DNA from: Setaria digitata | Taxonomy: Eukaryota > Nematoda > Chromadorea > Rhabditida > Setariidae | Assembly: GCA_003640385.1 (NCBI GenBank) | Contig: RCAB01000671.1 | Location: forward strand, 1-27,915 | DNA length: 27,915 nt | Direction of reading: 5' to 3' | In this document: in pieces, positions 11,595 through 22,200 of the stretch | How positions within the stretch are numbered: the stretch's first letter is position 1 | Layout of the letters: every line of letters starts with the position of its first letter | Notes under the pieces: generated by a model | Told to the model about the DNA's origin: nothing | The model's input: only the letters and a program-made list of their open reading frames with translations | Databases searched by the model: none | Translations under genes and position numbers: made by a program

Positions 11595-13478
11595 GTTACT
11601 ATTTACTATTACTATTATTAGTATTAGTATTAGCATTAGCCTTTTCATTAATTATTACCATTGTTAGTTGTTCGCACAGAAAATGGGAATTAATTTTCAT
11701 TGCTTAAGTATGATCATTAGAGCATTAAATCTTCAGTTAATTAAATTCATTTTTTACTTTCTAAAATCTCATTGCTATATATGTGTTATGCCTAAATGTA
11801 ATTTTATATATAAACACGAAAGTCTCATTATCTGGTAGTCGATTGATTGCTATTAATAAATGCAAATAAGAGCAGTGATTTTGGTTTTCCTTTCACATAT
11901 AAATTTATCTTTTTTTTTTTCTTTTTATCGATAAGAGATGAGAGAAATGAAAAACAAACTTCCTGACATCCGGTATTGTAATAAGATATTCGATGCCTTC
12001 TTTATGAAATAATTCCTCAATGATTGATAGCATATTGGGTGGCACCATGATATCCATGAAATTACCCAAACCACTTGTTTCTTTCCAAATATCCAACTTT
12101 GAAATACAAACTGTTCTTTTCTTAGGGATATAAAAAGTAAGCAAATCAACTTAAATAAATAAATAAATGAAAGTAGGTGGATGAATTAAATAATTTAAAA
12201 AGTAAATGAGTGAGTAAATAACAGAGGAAGTAAACAGATGTTTAGAAAACAAATAGGTGTTTTAAAGGTGCTATTTCATTTTGCATTGTAGTATTTTGCA
12301 ATTCTGCTGCGAAGTGTACTTGGAACTTGAAATTCCTCTTTATAAATTTCATAGATTAAATTGAATTGATTTAATTGCTAATGCAAGAAACTTCTTTTGC
12401 AAAGTTTCGCTTTTATTTTATTTTTTAAATTTATTTGAGAACTACTGATTTAAATAGAATTTGATGCCATAAGTAGCTATTTACGACTATATTTTGAGAA
12501 TTCCCATTAAAGATTGTAATTTAATTTTTGTTTTTTCCTCCTTTTTTTGTCTGTGTATTGTGCATTTCTAGATATTACTGGAAATGGTTTCCAAATTTTT
12601 AGATTATCTCGATGATATAGAGAGAGATTTTTTAAAAAAAAAAAAAGGAACAAATTTGATTTTAAAGGAATTATCACTCTGAGTGTTTATTATCATTTGA
12701 AAAGTTCTGATAGCTGATAAAAACGTTTACCTCATATTCCACAGCATTATTCCGTAACCAGTTGAGAACATCCATTTGACTATTATTCCGCGGTACCACC
12801 CGATATACCTTATATGGACCATTATCAGCGTTACTGTATAACAGAAATTACTCGTTGGGTAAGTTTCAAATTCGCAAGACTTTTTTACTCCCTTTTTACT
12901 TTTTTTTTTATTTTTCGTTTGATAAATGCAAGAAAAAACAGCACTCTTTAAAATTATTTCATTAAATTAAAACAAATTCTTAAAAAAAAAAAATTAATTA
13001 TTTTTCCTCATTTTTTCCTGCTAATTTCCGAAAAGAAACACTTTTTTGGAAAATAAAATTTCTATTCAAACAATATGAAAATTAACATTTCCATGAATTT
13101 TTTAACTCCTCTTTTTGCGCTTAAAAGAAAGGAAAGAAAATTGATTTAACTGTCTGATAAAATAATTTGTTATATGAAAATGTTCGGTGTTAAATTCTGT
13201 CAGATGTTTTTCATTCTCTTTTCCTTTCTTCCCCATTGTAAATTTTTAGGGAAGTCCTTTATATGAGCTGTAAACTAAAAATTTAGAAAAAAAAAAATTA
13301 TCGATTTCTTTTTATCATAGCATCGAAAGGAAAAAGAAAAATTATTTTGGTAACCCGAAACTGATTCTGATTACTTTGAATAAATTTTAAATAACAATTA
13401 AATCAATACAAACCTTTTAGTTGACAAGGTTAAAACTTGTCCAGTAATAAGTAATATGCTATAAGCAAGAAATAACAT
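1848..13478 (-). CDS. Secreted zinc carboxypeptidase (M14) with propeptide and C-terminal ShK domain
   Basis: Fourteen exons in transcript order: 13478-13414, 12833-12731, 12096-11960, 7869-7730, 6811-6633, 6240-6133, 5732-5610, 5065-4951, 4580-4508, 3873-3735, 3319-3235, 3123-3034, 2751-2593, 2374-1848. The total is 2043 nt, or 680 aa plus TAA, with consistent phase at every junction. Exon 1 encodes a hydrophobic signal peptide. Residues about 23-105 are an M14 propeptide (YKVYRVVPRN, LDIWKE, DIMVPP, IPDVR). The peptidase domain (about 165-500) has IDGNIHAREW (zinc ligands H228 and E231), LNPDGYEYT, RLWRKNRSP (R290), DLNRNFD (N315, R316), HTYAQLW (third zinc ligand H370) and ELR (general base E446). 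A Ser/Thr/Asn-rich linker (about 507-640) leads to a six-Cys ShK domain (643-679). The usual substrate-binding Tyr before PASGG is Ala423. C. elegans SURO-1, a hypodermal cuticle-organising carboxypeptidase homologue, has a similar layout as I recall; orthology is untested. Exon 5 could instead begin at 6805. Confidence 0.9.
6133..6240 (-). other. Carboxypeptidase zinc-site exon (HAREW)
   Basis: This phase-0 exon of 36 codons encodes IGYPIRDTNKRAFWIDGNIH followed by AREWASSHTALYFINQ. The HxxE pair (His228 and Glu231 of the model) supplies two zinc ligands, and the Arg between them is the conserved substrate-contact Arg. The acceptor (TTTAAG, ending at plus-strand 6241) and the donor (CAG/GTACTT) are clean. 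Confidence 0.92.
9925..9975. repeat. TA/TACA microsatellite
   Basis: An alternating (TA)n tract with CATATATA interruptions inside the large carboxypeptidase intron. Similar short tracts occur at about 5408-5427 and 7638-7672. Confidence 0.85.
10898..10975 (+). ncRNA. Candidate miR-2-family microRNA hairpin
   Basis: Position 10948 begins TATCACAGCGACTTTGATAT. This shares the first nine bases, including the ATCACAG seed, and the CTTTGAT block with nematode miR-2 (TATCACAGCCAGCTTTGATG). The preceding TTTCA also matches the C. elegans precursor as I remember it. Upstream bases at about 10901-10928 can pair imperfectly with 10945-10970, placing the mature strand on the 3' arm around a loop of about 16 nt, as expected for miR-2. 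Several mismatches and a bulge weaken the stem. A compact alternative hairpin (CTTTGA/TCAAAG, 10959-10978) would compete. It lies antisense within the large carboxypeptidase intron. Confidence 0.42.
11545..11640. repeat. ATT-type trinucleotide microsatellite
   Basis: Imperfect ATT repeats (TTATTATTATTATT, interrupted by G) grade into ACT/AGT-ATT variants up to about 11640. They lie inside the large carboxypeptidase intron. Confidence 0.9.
11960..12833 (-). other. Carboxypeptidase exons 2-3: M14 propeptide
   Basis: Exon 2 (12833-12731) reads NADNGPYKVYRVVPRNNSQ and continues to a GAG/GTAAAC donor. Exon 3 (12096-11960) reads LDIWKETSGLGNF followed by DIMVPP and GIEYLITIPDVR. These are the propeptide elements that fold over the active site in M14A zymogens. 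The exon 3 start at 12096 (TATTTCAAAG acceptor) is preferred over an in-frame acceptor 15 bases upstream, because families normally place the D-F/I-W-K-E motif directly after this splice. Confidence 0.85.
13414..13478 (-). other. Carboxypeptidase exon 1: start codon and signal peptide
   Basis: The ATG at 13478 opens MLFLAYSILLITGQVLTLS, a typical cleavable secretory signal with a hydrophobic core. It is followed by a donor (AAAAG/GTTTGT) that leaves phase 2, matching exon 2 at 12833. A 3' splice-type sequence (ATTAATTTTAG, ending at plus-strand 13504) lies 25 bases upstream of the ATG and is a good candidate for a spliced-leader addition site. I chose this start because the peptide is a convincing signal and joins in phase to the propeptide. 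Confidence 0.8.
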
Positions 13479-13888
13479 TGAGGACGGTCTTCTTTTGCTA
13501 GTACTAAAATTAATTATGCATGATTTTGTAGATTTATTAATTGCTGGGTAATACTTGATAGGAAATCAATTAACAAGACAAATTAATTATTAAGAAGTAC
13601 AATAATTTGTCGTCCATAATTATTATTAATTGCGCTACTGAAATCATCGTTAATTAGAGCAATTTAAACTTAAAAGTTCTTGGTATTTGCATTTTTGCTC
13701 ACAAATAATTTTGGTATTCATCACAACAAATTCTCTTAAGTTACAATTTCTGTAAAACAGTAAAATCAGAAATGCAAATGTATATAATTAAATACTTCAA
13801 TTTATTAGTTTAATTATAAATAATTATTGTCTCATTGAAAGGGAAAAAAACGGCAAGAAGAAAAATATATAGATAATAGTTGAGAAAA

Positions 13889-14142
13889 ATACAGAAATGG
13901 AATTGATTATACCATTAATGAATGAACGAACAAATGTCAGAAATGAAACTTTGTGTTCCAATAATTTAGTAATCGAATGCTTTCATAATTTTTTTTTAAG
14001 AATGATCACAAAAAATAAAAAAAAAAAAAAGAGAATGAATAAATAAACGATAAAGAATGAAACTGTACAAAAATCCAGTAATGAAATACAGAAATGAATG
14101 AATGAACGGATAAATGGCAAAGTGGAATTTGTTCCAATAATG
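13889..14142. repeat. Diverged direct repeat rich in GAATGA words
   Basis: Two segments, 13889-13969 and 14085-14142, share the order AATACAGAAATG, AATGAATGAACG, AAATG and TTGTTCCAATAAT-type sequence, with an indel between the first two elements. Further AATGAATGAACGAA words recur at 14345 and about 14398. It looks like an old local duplication in intergenic DNA. Confidence 0.55.
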
Positions 14143-14699
14143 GAACGAACACTCATTTACACTCTCTCCTTTATTTTCTCTTTTTTTTCCTCTCTTCCAT
14201 CTTCCTTTTTTCATTTTATAAAGAGAAGTTAAATGAATTTAATTAATTATTGTTATATTTCTCCGCCTTTTCGTTATTTTAATTAAAATAAAAGAATGTA
14301 AATGAATAGTAACAGGTTGTTAAAATTGTTGATAAAAGAATTGATGAATGAACGAATTTCATTTTTCACGAATGAAACGAAAACGAAAATAAAAAAGAAT
14401 GAATGAATGAAATGATTAGTCAAAATTAAACGATAGTATATCAATATATCATATAAATGAATCAGTAATTTAACAGAATGATAAAAATCATGGGAACGAA
14501 TGTTTAAAAGTCGCATCATTACCGCCCCTATCATTATCACATTATCACTATTGTCATATTGATTCGTATCATCAAATTCACCAATAGTATCAACACATAT
14601 TATCATCGCCACTAATATCATTATTGTTATCAGAATATAAAAAATATAAATTAATGCTTAAATATCGCATCATTGTATGTTGTTGTTATTACTATTGTC

Positions 14700-14940
14700 A
14701 TGTCACCATCATCATCATCATCATTATCACCATCATTATCACACGTCATAATAATTATAATTATATTATAATAATAATAATAAAATATAAATAAATTATT
14801 ATTATAATTTTATTATAATAATTATAACAATTAATTGTCATAATTATAATTATAATTATTATTATTACTATGATATTATAATAATAATTATTATCATCAT
14901 TTATAATAATTAATTATTATTATTATTGTTATTATTACTG
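14700..14940. repeat. CAT/ATT compound microsatellite block
   Basis: A (CAT)n/(ATC)n tract at about 14704-14745 is followed by interleaved AAT and ATT trinucleotide tracts to about 14940. The flanking AAT and ATT runs are mutually complementary and could form long AT hairpins. Confidence 0.88.
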
Positions 14941-17050
14941 ATAAAAACATATTTTAGAAACTTTATTTCATAAATATAAATGGAGAAAATGTTTGGAAAA
15001 TGTTTAATTTTAAAGTGAACAAAATCCACATGAATGATTAAAAATCAAATAACAGATAACTGTCTATGTGATATCCACGTAAAGGATTGCGATACGCAAC
15101 TTCTTTTTTTATATTACTGATAGAAAATTTCTTTGAATGAATGACAAAATATAAATCCTGTTTTTATTATACCACTACATCACTATTACTAATTTGCGGC
15201 ATTACAATTTACGCTATAATCGTTAGTGATAGTTGCTATCGACATTTATCAGTGCTGCAAAATACAAATAATTATCATTTAATGATAACACTATCTGATA
15301 TCGCGGATAAAGATTCTTTTTTTTTTTTGTCTCATTTATTCGCTTAAAAACTACGAATTATAAAATAAAAATTAGATTAAAGAAGAAATGTCTTTTTTTT
15401 TCTTTGTAAATTTAAACATAGGACTTAGCAAAAAAGGCCAATTAATTAATTTAGAACTAACAACCGAAAGCGAAATTTTATAAAATTTACTCGAGGAAGA
15501 AAAAAAAAAAAAGAAATTGATGATAAAAGAAAAATGAAGTTGTGCGATTGTTTTATTTGTCAAAAATACAGTAATTGTTCAATTGTAATTAAACAACTTT
15601 ACTAATGCTAATTTCAAATTATTAGAAAAATTACACGCAGTTGTATTATTTATTTAAATTTTGAAAAATTTTTTAAATAAGAGAATAGACGGAAACAAAA
15701 GACTCCAAGACGAAAATGTTTTCAACTATTAGTAATTCTGATTTCTTCTTTTTTGTTCATTTTTTTTGTATTTTCGTAGCAATTATTTTTGTTAAACATA
15801 ATAAAATATAAAACTTCATTAGTTCATCTTATCGTTTCTTCCGATAATGATCTTTTTTTTACCGTCTTGGCATTAATTATTGTTTATTCAGAGTAGTAAT
15901 TTTACCTTTTCCAAATTTATTCCTAATTTCTTAATTTCTTCTTGAAGAAAAAGTTGTTCAGGAAACAAAATTTTTGCAGAAAAAGACGGAATTACATGAT
16001 TCAGAGAATAATTACTAAGTCAGAAAAATTGCTGACACACAAATAAAAGAAAAAAAAAAGGAAGTAAAAAAAAAATTAAAGACGAAATTAATTAACAATC
16101 AGAAAAATACGAAAAAAAATTCTTTTCTTTGAAGCATTTTGTGAATCTTTAAATCATCTTATCTTTTCTTATCCTCTACCTCATTTTTCCCCTCTTTCAT
16201 TCCTTTTTTTTTTCTTCAAACTAATTAAGACACTCTTTTTATGAAGTAAAGGAAAAGTAAAATAAGAAATGAAATTCTGAACCAAAATGAATACAATTCA
16301 AACGATAATTGATTGAATTTATCATTAAATGATAAAACTTTTTCTTTTTGCTACTATCAACATAAACAGAAAGCAGTACAATAACATATATTTAATGATA
16401 AGTAACAATGAGAAGTTTTATATCGCTCACCTAAGCATGCGTAAAAATGATTTAAAAAAAAAAAAAAAAGAAAAGGAACTCTTGCGAATAATTTTATTAA
16501 ATCATTTTTTTTTTTTCATAAATATTATCGTTCTAAGAATAGTATTTTTGAAAAATTTACGAATAATTTACACTCTTTTTCCTAGAAATGATAATTTAAA
16601 TCAAAATAGATGAAAAAAGTTGAAGCATAAAAAGCTTTGTTAACATATCAGAAAATTAATCTTATTAGTGGCGATTATTAAAATCTAATTAAATTTCTCT
16701 AATATTTACAATGATTCTGATCAAGCATTTCATTACATTTCATCGAGAAAGACGTGTTGCACTTTTATATAACTAAATAATTTCCGGATAATTAACTCTG
16801 TTTCAGAAAAATCGCTATTATTCGTAACTATCAATTAATGTTATTAAATTTTTCCAATATTTAGAATACAATAAATATACAAATAACTGATGGACATCTC
16901 ATTAGCTCTATTGCTCCAAAATAACCGATCAGATTGATAAATAATTAATGTAGTTAAATTAAGGATAAATTGCTGGTAGGATTGAACAAACAAGTGAAGT
17001 TGGACAAATTTCAGTAAAAATTATTTCGCTCATTAATAAAACATCTTTAC

Positions 17051-17130
17051 CTCATTTGCTTTCCTCCCTCCGTGCAGATTTCTCGCAATAAATGCATTGA
17101 AATATTGTTGTAAAACAGGTTTAGGCAATT
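17051..17130 (-). other. Orphan exon-like block
   Basis: On the minus strand, a TGCTATGCAG acceptor precedes 80 nt of locally GC-richer sequence, followed by a GAG/GTAAAG donor. Two of its frames are open: one reads LPKPVLQQYFNAFIARNLHG and the other contains MHLLREICTEGG. The second ends in phase 2, which would join in frame to carboxypeptidase exon 2 at 12833, so an alternative first exon or a 5' UTR exon of that gene is possible. Nothing in the peptide is recognisable, and it could be chance. Confidence 0.25.
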
Positions 17131-17422
17131 CTGCATAGCAATTAATCCCACTAATTAGTATTTAGAAAGAGCCGAAAATTCTAAAAAGTCAATGACAGTT
17201 ATTATAATGTATACATTGTAACCGTTCGTTGCAACTTTTCTTACAAACTATACAATCATTTTCGATTTTTAGAATCATTTAGAAAAAAAAGAAAAAGAAA
17301 AAAGAAAAGGATCAAGAAATCATTAACAGTAATTATCAATTACAATACATCTATAACTTTTCACTTTACAATTCCTGTTTCACAGTATAATAATTAGGTT
17401 TTTTAAATTTTATTCCTTATCA

Positions 17423-17455
<33 letters not shown>

Positions 17456-19226
17456 GTATCTGTTTAGTAAAGAATTTATTAAAATTTCAAATTAAAAGTA
17501 GAAATATGACAAAAAAAAAGAAACTATCGATTCAAACTTCAAATGCTTATCTATTTTATTTGTTGAAAATAAAAGACAAAGAAATATATTCACTATTTTT
17601 TCTTTTTGAAATAAAGTAGCATTACATTATTGTAGTTTGAAAATTTTTCTTTTCTTTATTTTGCTCCTTTCCCCTATTTTCAACTGCTTAATTTTAATTA
17701 CCATTCACAAATGTCACATTTCTTGCCTTTCTCTCACCATCGAAATTATTTTTTTTTTTTGGTTTCCACAATTAGTATTAATTACATGTTTCGACTCGGG
17801 CACAATTTCGCTATTTATACTTAATTATCTGATTTTCAAGACAGCAGAGTTGGTTAAAAAATGAATAAACGATTGATTGGTTGATCTTATCTTTGATTAC
17901 TTGATTATAATTCAGGAATAATTTCACTATTTCTACTTCTACAGTTTTGCCAATATAAATTGACAAGCATTTAATCATTAGATATGATTGCTTAATAATG
18001 ACTTGCTTATCGACTGATTGATTAACTGATAAAATTTTAAATCCGTTCCGAAAAAAAAAAAAAACAACTGAAATGATGCAAGAAACTTTGAAAATGTTTA
18101 AATTATTCCTTCCCTTCCATGACTCATTTTTTGAATTTCCTTTTTTCCCCCTTTTCATTATAAAATTTATAAATCATTTTATGAAGAAATGATTCTATAC
18201 CCTTGCTTTTCTTCTCAATGCTGAAATGTCTTTTTTTTATTTTCTTCATTTTTCGTTTTTTTTTCTTTTTTTTTTTGAAATTCAAGCATAATGAAAGGAG
18301 AAAAAAAAAAAGAACAAACACCCAAACAAACAAACATGTAGACATTTTTATGTTGGATGAAACTATCAATAGATCGCTTCTTCAAATGGCAACATTTACT
18401 AAAATTCAGCCATATTTACGAATTTCTGTCTTTTTTTTTTGCTAAATTTTTTCAATTTTATAACTTGCATATTTGATCTAATTAAAAACTTTCAAATCAT
18501 TTATATAGTAATTCGTAATTTTTCGTTATTAATTACGGCGAAAAACAAAAAAAAAAAAAAATTGATTTTTGTATTATCGTTGGAAGAGACAGAAAAACAA
18601 ATAGTTTATTTGAGAATTAAATATAAGAAATTTCATTAAAATTTTTTATTTGTTAAATTTTTATTTTCTAGCTTTTCAAACATAAACTCCCAATATTTTG
18701 TATGCATTTTTCAAGACATCACTGCGTGAGAATTTGGATGTGAAATTTAAATGGATCTAAAATTTGTATTAGTTCTGACTATACTATAGTTAATGGTTTG
18801 ATGGTGCAAGTTTCGGATGAGTAAATCCTCGAGATTCTCGAGAATAAGAATGCCTAGTCTAATATCTGATATCGAAAAACAATATTAGTCAATATTTATA
18901 ATAGATGCTTCTTTTTAGTCTAAATCCAATTAATTAGACTATTACTAGTTTGTTAGATATTTTCAATTGATAAATGTAAGAGTAATAAAAATCTTTATAA
19001 AAAATTTTATATTCTTTAAAATCTTCACAAATAAAAAAATCTATGGACACAACAATCACAGCAATTACTACCTATTCTTTCCTTTTTTTTTTTTAATTTG
19101 TAAGTGTCTTTTTTTAAGATTTCTTTTTTGTCACTCTCTTCAATTTATAAAATATCTTGAAATTTACTAGCAAAATTCAAATTAGTAAATTTAAAGGCCA
19201 AAAATTTGCATCATCACTATTTGTAG
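17131..19226. other. AT-rich intergenic region, distal part
   Basis: I see no gene. It contains a 27-base T run (17425-17451), other poly(A)/poly(T) tracts and a short CTCGAGATTCTCGAG palindrome-like element near 18829-18843. The open frames (17637-17864, 17811-18158, 18124-18369, 18203-18445, 18439-18639, 18967-19170) are homopolymer-driven and not called. The last bases, CTATTTGTAG, form a 3' splice site directly abutting the ATG at 19227. Confidence 0.65.
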
Positions 19227-22200
19227 ATGTTTACCCAAAGGGAAGAACACTGGAAGGAAGGAGATGATTTGTTCAGTAGCGAATATCGACGTCGCATAAC
19301 GCATGAAGATATCTGTAATTGTGATAACGATCAATTTGCGATATCATATCATAGAGCAGCTCAAGCATCATCGCAAGACTGGCGAAAATCTACCGATTAC
19401 TGCAGTGGATTCAGTGACTATGCGCCATTGTATCCAGCAGATCTCTGGTTTCAGAATGATCTAAAGAGAATCAGAAGACAAAGCTTACAACGATGCTGCA
19501 ACTGTTGCAGTAATTGTTGTCGTAAACAGCAACGTAACTACTGCAAAGAATATCAGTGTGATGACGTAAATGACTATAGTCATGATTACGATACCGCGTT
19601 TGATTCAACGTATCTTAGCGATCATATTACGAAAAGTTCGGAAAATCTTAAAACAATACGCGTAATACCGGTGGCATTCGTTTCCTCATTAGCTTCCAAG
19701 AATATGGTTGATGCAACCAGGCAGTCGGGTAAAATTGCTCTCGATACCGATTCCGGTTATCTGAATGCTATTGATGCTTCTAATTATGGGCCATTTATGG
19801 CTCGTAAGATAAGAATTACACCAGCAATAATGGAACTTTTAACAAGAAGATATCAGACGACCCAGGAGCATCGTTCAACATCGGAAAGGAAATATTTACG
19901 TGAGATTCAGAATAATGAATATGATGTTACCAAACGTGTAGCATTCGTAAATGAGACACATGATGAATCAGATGATTCAAGAATTAAATTTGATGATTAT
20001 CATGATATTACGTCAAAACTTAAAAACAGCGAATTCGAAGCAACTTCATTATCTGCGCCAAGAAGTTCGAAAATTCCCATTCTTAAAAATTCTAATCTGT
20101 TATTTACAAAGACAATCGATGAATGTAAGTTGCCGAAAAAATACTTCCGGAAAAATTCATTTACTGAAGAGTGTAATCATGAAAGTGGACGTGATACATT
20201 AATGGAAGGATTAGCATTATTAAAGGATCGAAAAAAAGAACAGGAAACGAAAAAAACATTTCAGACAACACCAAGTGATAATTATTTTGGTGTGGAATCA
20301 ATCCACTCAGAAACAATTCCTAAAATTCGGGAATACAGCAACAACAATAACAAGCAACAACAACAAAAGCAACAACAACAACAACAACAACAGCAGCAAT
20401 CCGCAATTAAAAGAATTGCAACTTATTGGCATAAAAAAACATTTAAAAAGTTTCAACAAACGGAACGTTGTTCACCAAAACCCGAATCAAAATATAATAA
20501 TTTGATAAATAAACAAGTGGATGATGATGATTTGGTGAGAAGAAAATTGATAGCAGGAAGCAATGCTAATAATTCATCAGATAACAAAAATAATATTAAT
20601 AGTAATGAATCAAAATTCATTATGGAAATCCGTCATGCACGGGAAAATTTACGAAAGATTTCCAAACATTCAGCACTGATCGATAATTGTGAGGATGCAA
20701 CAAAGTTTGGAATTATTTCAAATAAAAAAGGTTGATTTTTCAATTTTTATATCCTTTTTTTTTTTCTAATTTTTATTTTTATTTTCAGTTATCCACTTAT
20801 TTTTTTTTAGCATTCATATCTATTTATCGAAATATATTATATTCTGATTATGCGTGAAATGTAACGATTAGTTTAAAAACAAAAAACAACAAAAAAACGG
20901 CATTTTTTTAATTAACTTTTCTTATTCAGTTTCTTGCATGAAACCTCAATATTAGAATCGAAAAATCAAAACAAATAATTTTCTTTCTTTCTTTCTTTCT
21001 TTTTTTTTTTTCAAGTAGCTCTTCATTAAATTATATTGCACACTTTTTTCTTTTTCGAATTAATTAACTTGAAATTATGCAGTATACTTTTTTCTCTAAA
21101 TTATTCATCTAATGGTGCAAAATCTCAATTTTTAATTGCAACTTTTTTGAAACTTTTCGTGCCTTTTAAGCTTTTTAATTAATAAAAGTTGTTGCATGTT
21201 CAATTTCTTTCTTCACATTTGATTATTTTATTTTTTTTTTTTTGCCTAAATAAGGTTTGTGGATTTTTTTTAAACAGAATTACCATNTGTTCAATTTCTT
21301 TCTTCACATTTGATTATTTTATTTTTTTTTTGCCTAAATAAGGTTTGTGGATTTTTTTTAAACAGAATTACCATTGCTGCACTCGATATTCATGTGCAAA
21401 TATGATATAGATATTCTATTGCTAAGTGAAAATATCAAATTATAATTCAAGTTTGTAAGTTTTAAATAATTTTTACAAATTGCACAGAAAATTTGCAGAG
21501 CTCCAAATGCACCCATTAGCGCCATCTTCTAAGAAAGAAATTTCAACTTCTCATGCATCACAGGCGTTTGCTAAAAATCGCAATCGAAATGACGACTATG
21601 CTGAAGACATTCCATCATTCCGGAACTTTCACCAGGCCAGAAAAACGCAAAATTTAGAATGCATTCAAGAAATAACCGAAACTAAACCTGTCGAAGAATT
21701 ATCACCGTACAAGAGCCGAAAGCGTGAAACAATTACCGCCGAAGTATACATTCGCAATCCAAGCAATCTGAAGCCAACGATAATTAACGTTTCAACAACC
21801 GAAAAAGAATCCAAAAGGCCATACTGGATGATTGTGAAGGCATATGAGTCATCATCCGGCGCAGATGCCCGAACTGTTTCAAGAAAAAATCCCAATGAAA
21901 GAAAGATACAAATTCGATCTGGATCCAGTTTGGATGCAGAAACTGAAAAATTATCTTCCAGAAATTTAGCTAAAAGCAATCTCTTGTTCAAAATCACTGC
22001 ACCAAAAACGAAGGACGATATATCTGAGAAAGATGGAATCCCTTCAGATTCTAAATTGCGATCAACAGTGCATCTGAAAACAAAAACTGAAACAAAAACT
22101 TCAATTAAATCACGAATTATTAGTGAGAGTAAGTGCTTTGTTAGAAAACAATCGTTTATAATTTATCAGTTGTGGTTGAATCATGAATTACCATAATTTC

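Larger units (their letters stand above)
7870..11959 (-). other. Long third intron of the carboxypeptidase gene (4.1 kb)
   Basis: The intron lies between the propeptide end (DVR) and the exon beginning LIERNEIYPRN. It is far longer than the gene's other introns, mostly 0.1-0.9 kb. It holds AT microsatellites near 9925-9975, an ATT-type microsatellite at 11545-11640, many homopolymer A/T runs, and a miR-2-like hairpin candidate on the opposite strand near 10898-10975. The only sizeable open frame (11217-11459, plus) has no recognisable features and is not called. Confidence 0.75.
13505..17050. other. AT-rich intergenic region between divergent genes, proximal part
   Basis: No gene is supportable. 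The open frames here (13996-14214, 14283-14621, 15141-15347, 15372-15563, 16329-16613) are Ile/Phe/Lys-rich products of AT-rich sequence, without motifs or coding texture. The region contains a diverged direct repeat (13889-14142), a CAT/ATT microsatellite block (14700-14940) and many A/T homopolymers. It presumably carries promoter sequence for the carboxypeptidase gene on its left, but I see no identifiable element. Confidence 0.65.
19227..22128 (+). other. N-terminal low-complexity region (exons 1-2), or a separate upstream gene
   Basis: Exon 1 has 501 codons (19227-20730) and exon 2 spans 21499-22128. Composition is rich in Asn, Ser, Lys, Glu and Gln, with no transmembrane segment or recognised domain, so I expect it to be mostly disordered. 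The donor at 20731 (AAAAG/GTTGAT) is weak. The acceptor ATTTGCAG at 21498 is good and joins in phase (SNKK-E-LQMHPLAP). The donor GTAAGT at 22129 is a perfect consensus and joins in phase to acceptor TAATTTAG at 22592. If that last intron is not used, the frame continues to TAA at 22194-22196, giving 733 aa. The next ATG, at 22553, would then follow after 356 bases, a spacing seen in nematode operons. Coding use in both exons is more balanced than in the flanking DNA, supporting real exons. Confidence 0.7.

Noticed and set aside
14283..14621. 112-codon minus-strand open frame
   Set aside because: It runs through GAATGA-type and ATC-type repeats and its Ile/Asn/Phe-rich product shows no coding texture.
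21665..21997. 110-codon minus-strand open frame
   Set aside because: It is a shadow of exon 2 of the plus-strand gene, which has in-phase splice joins.
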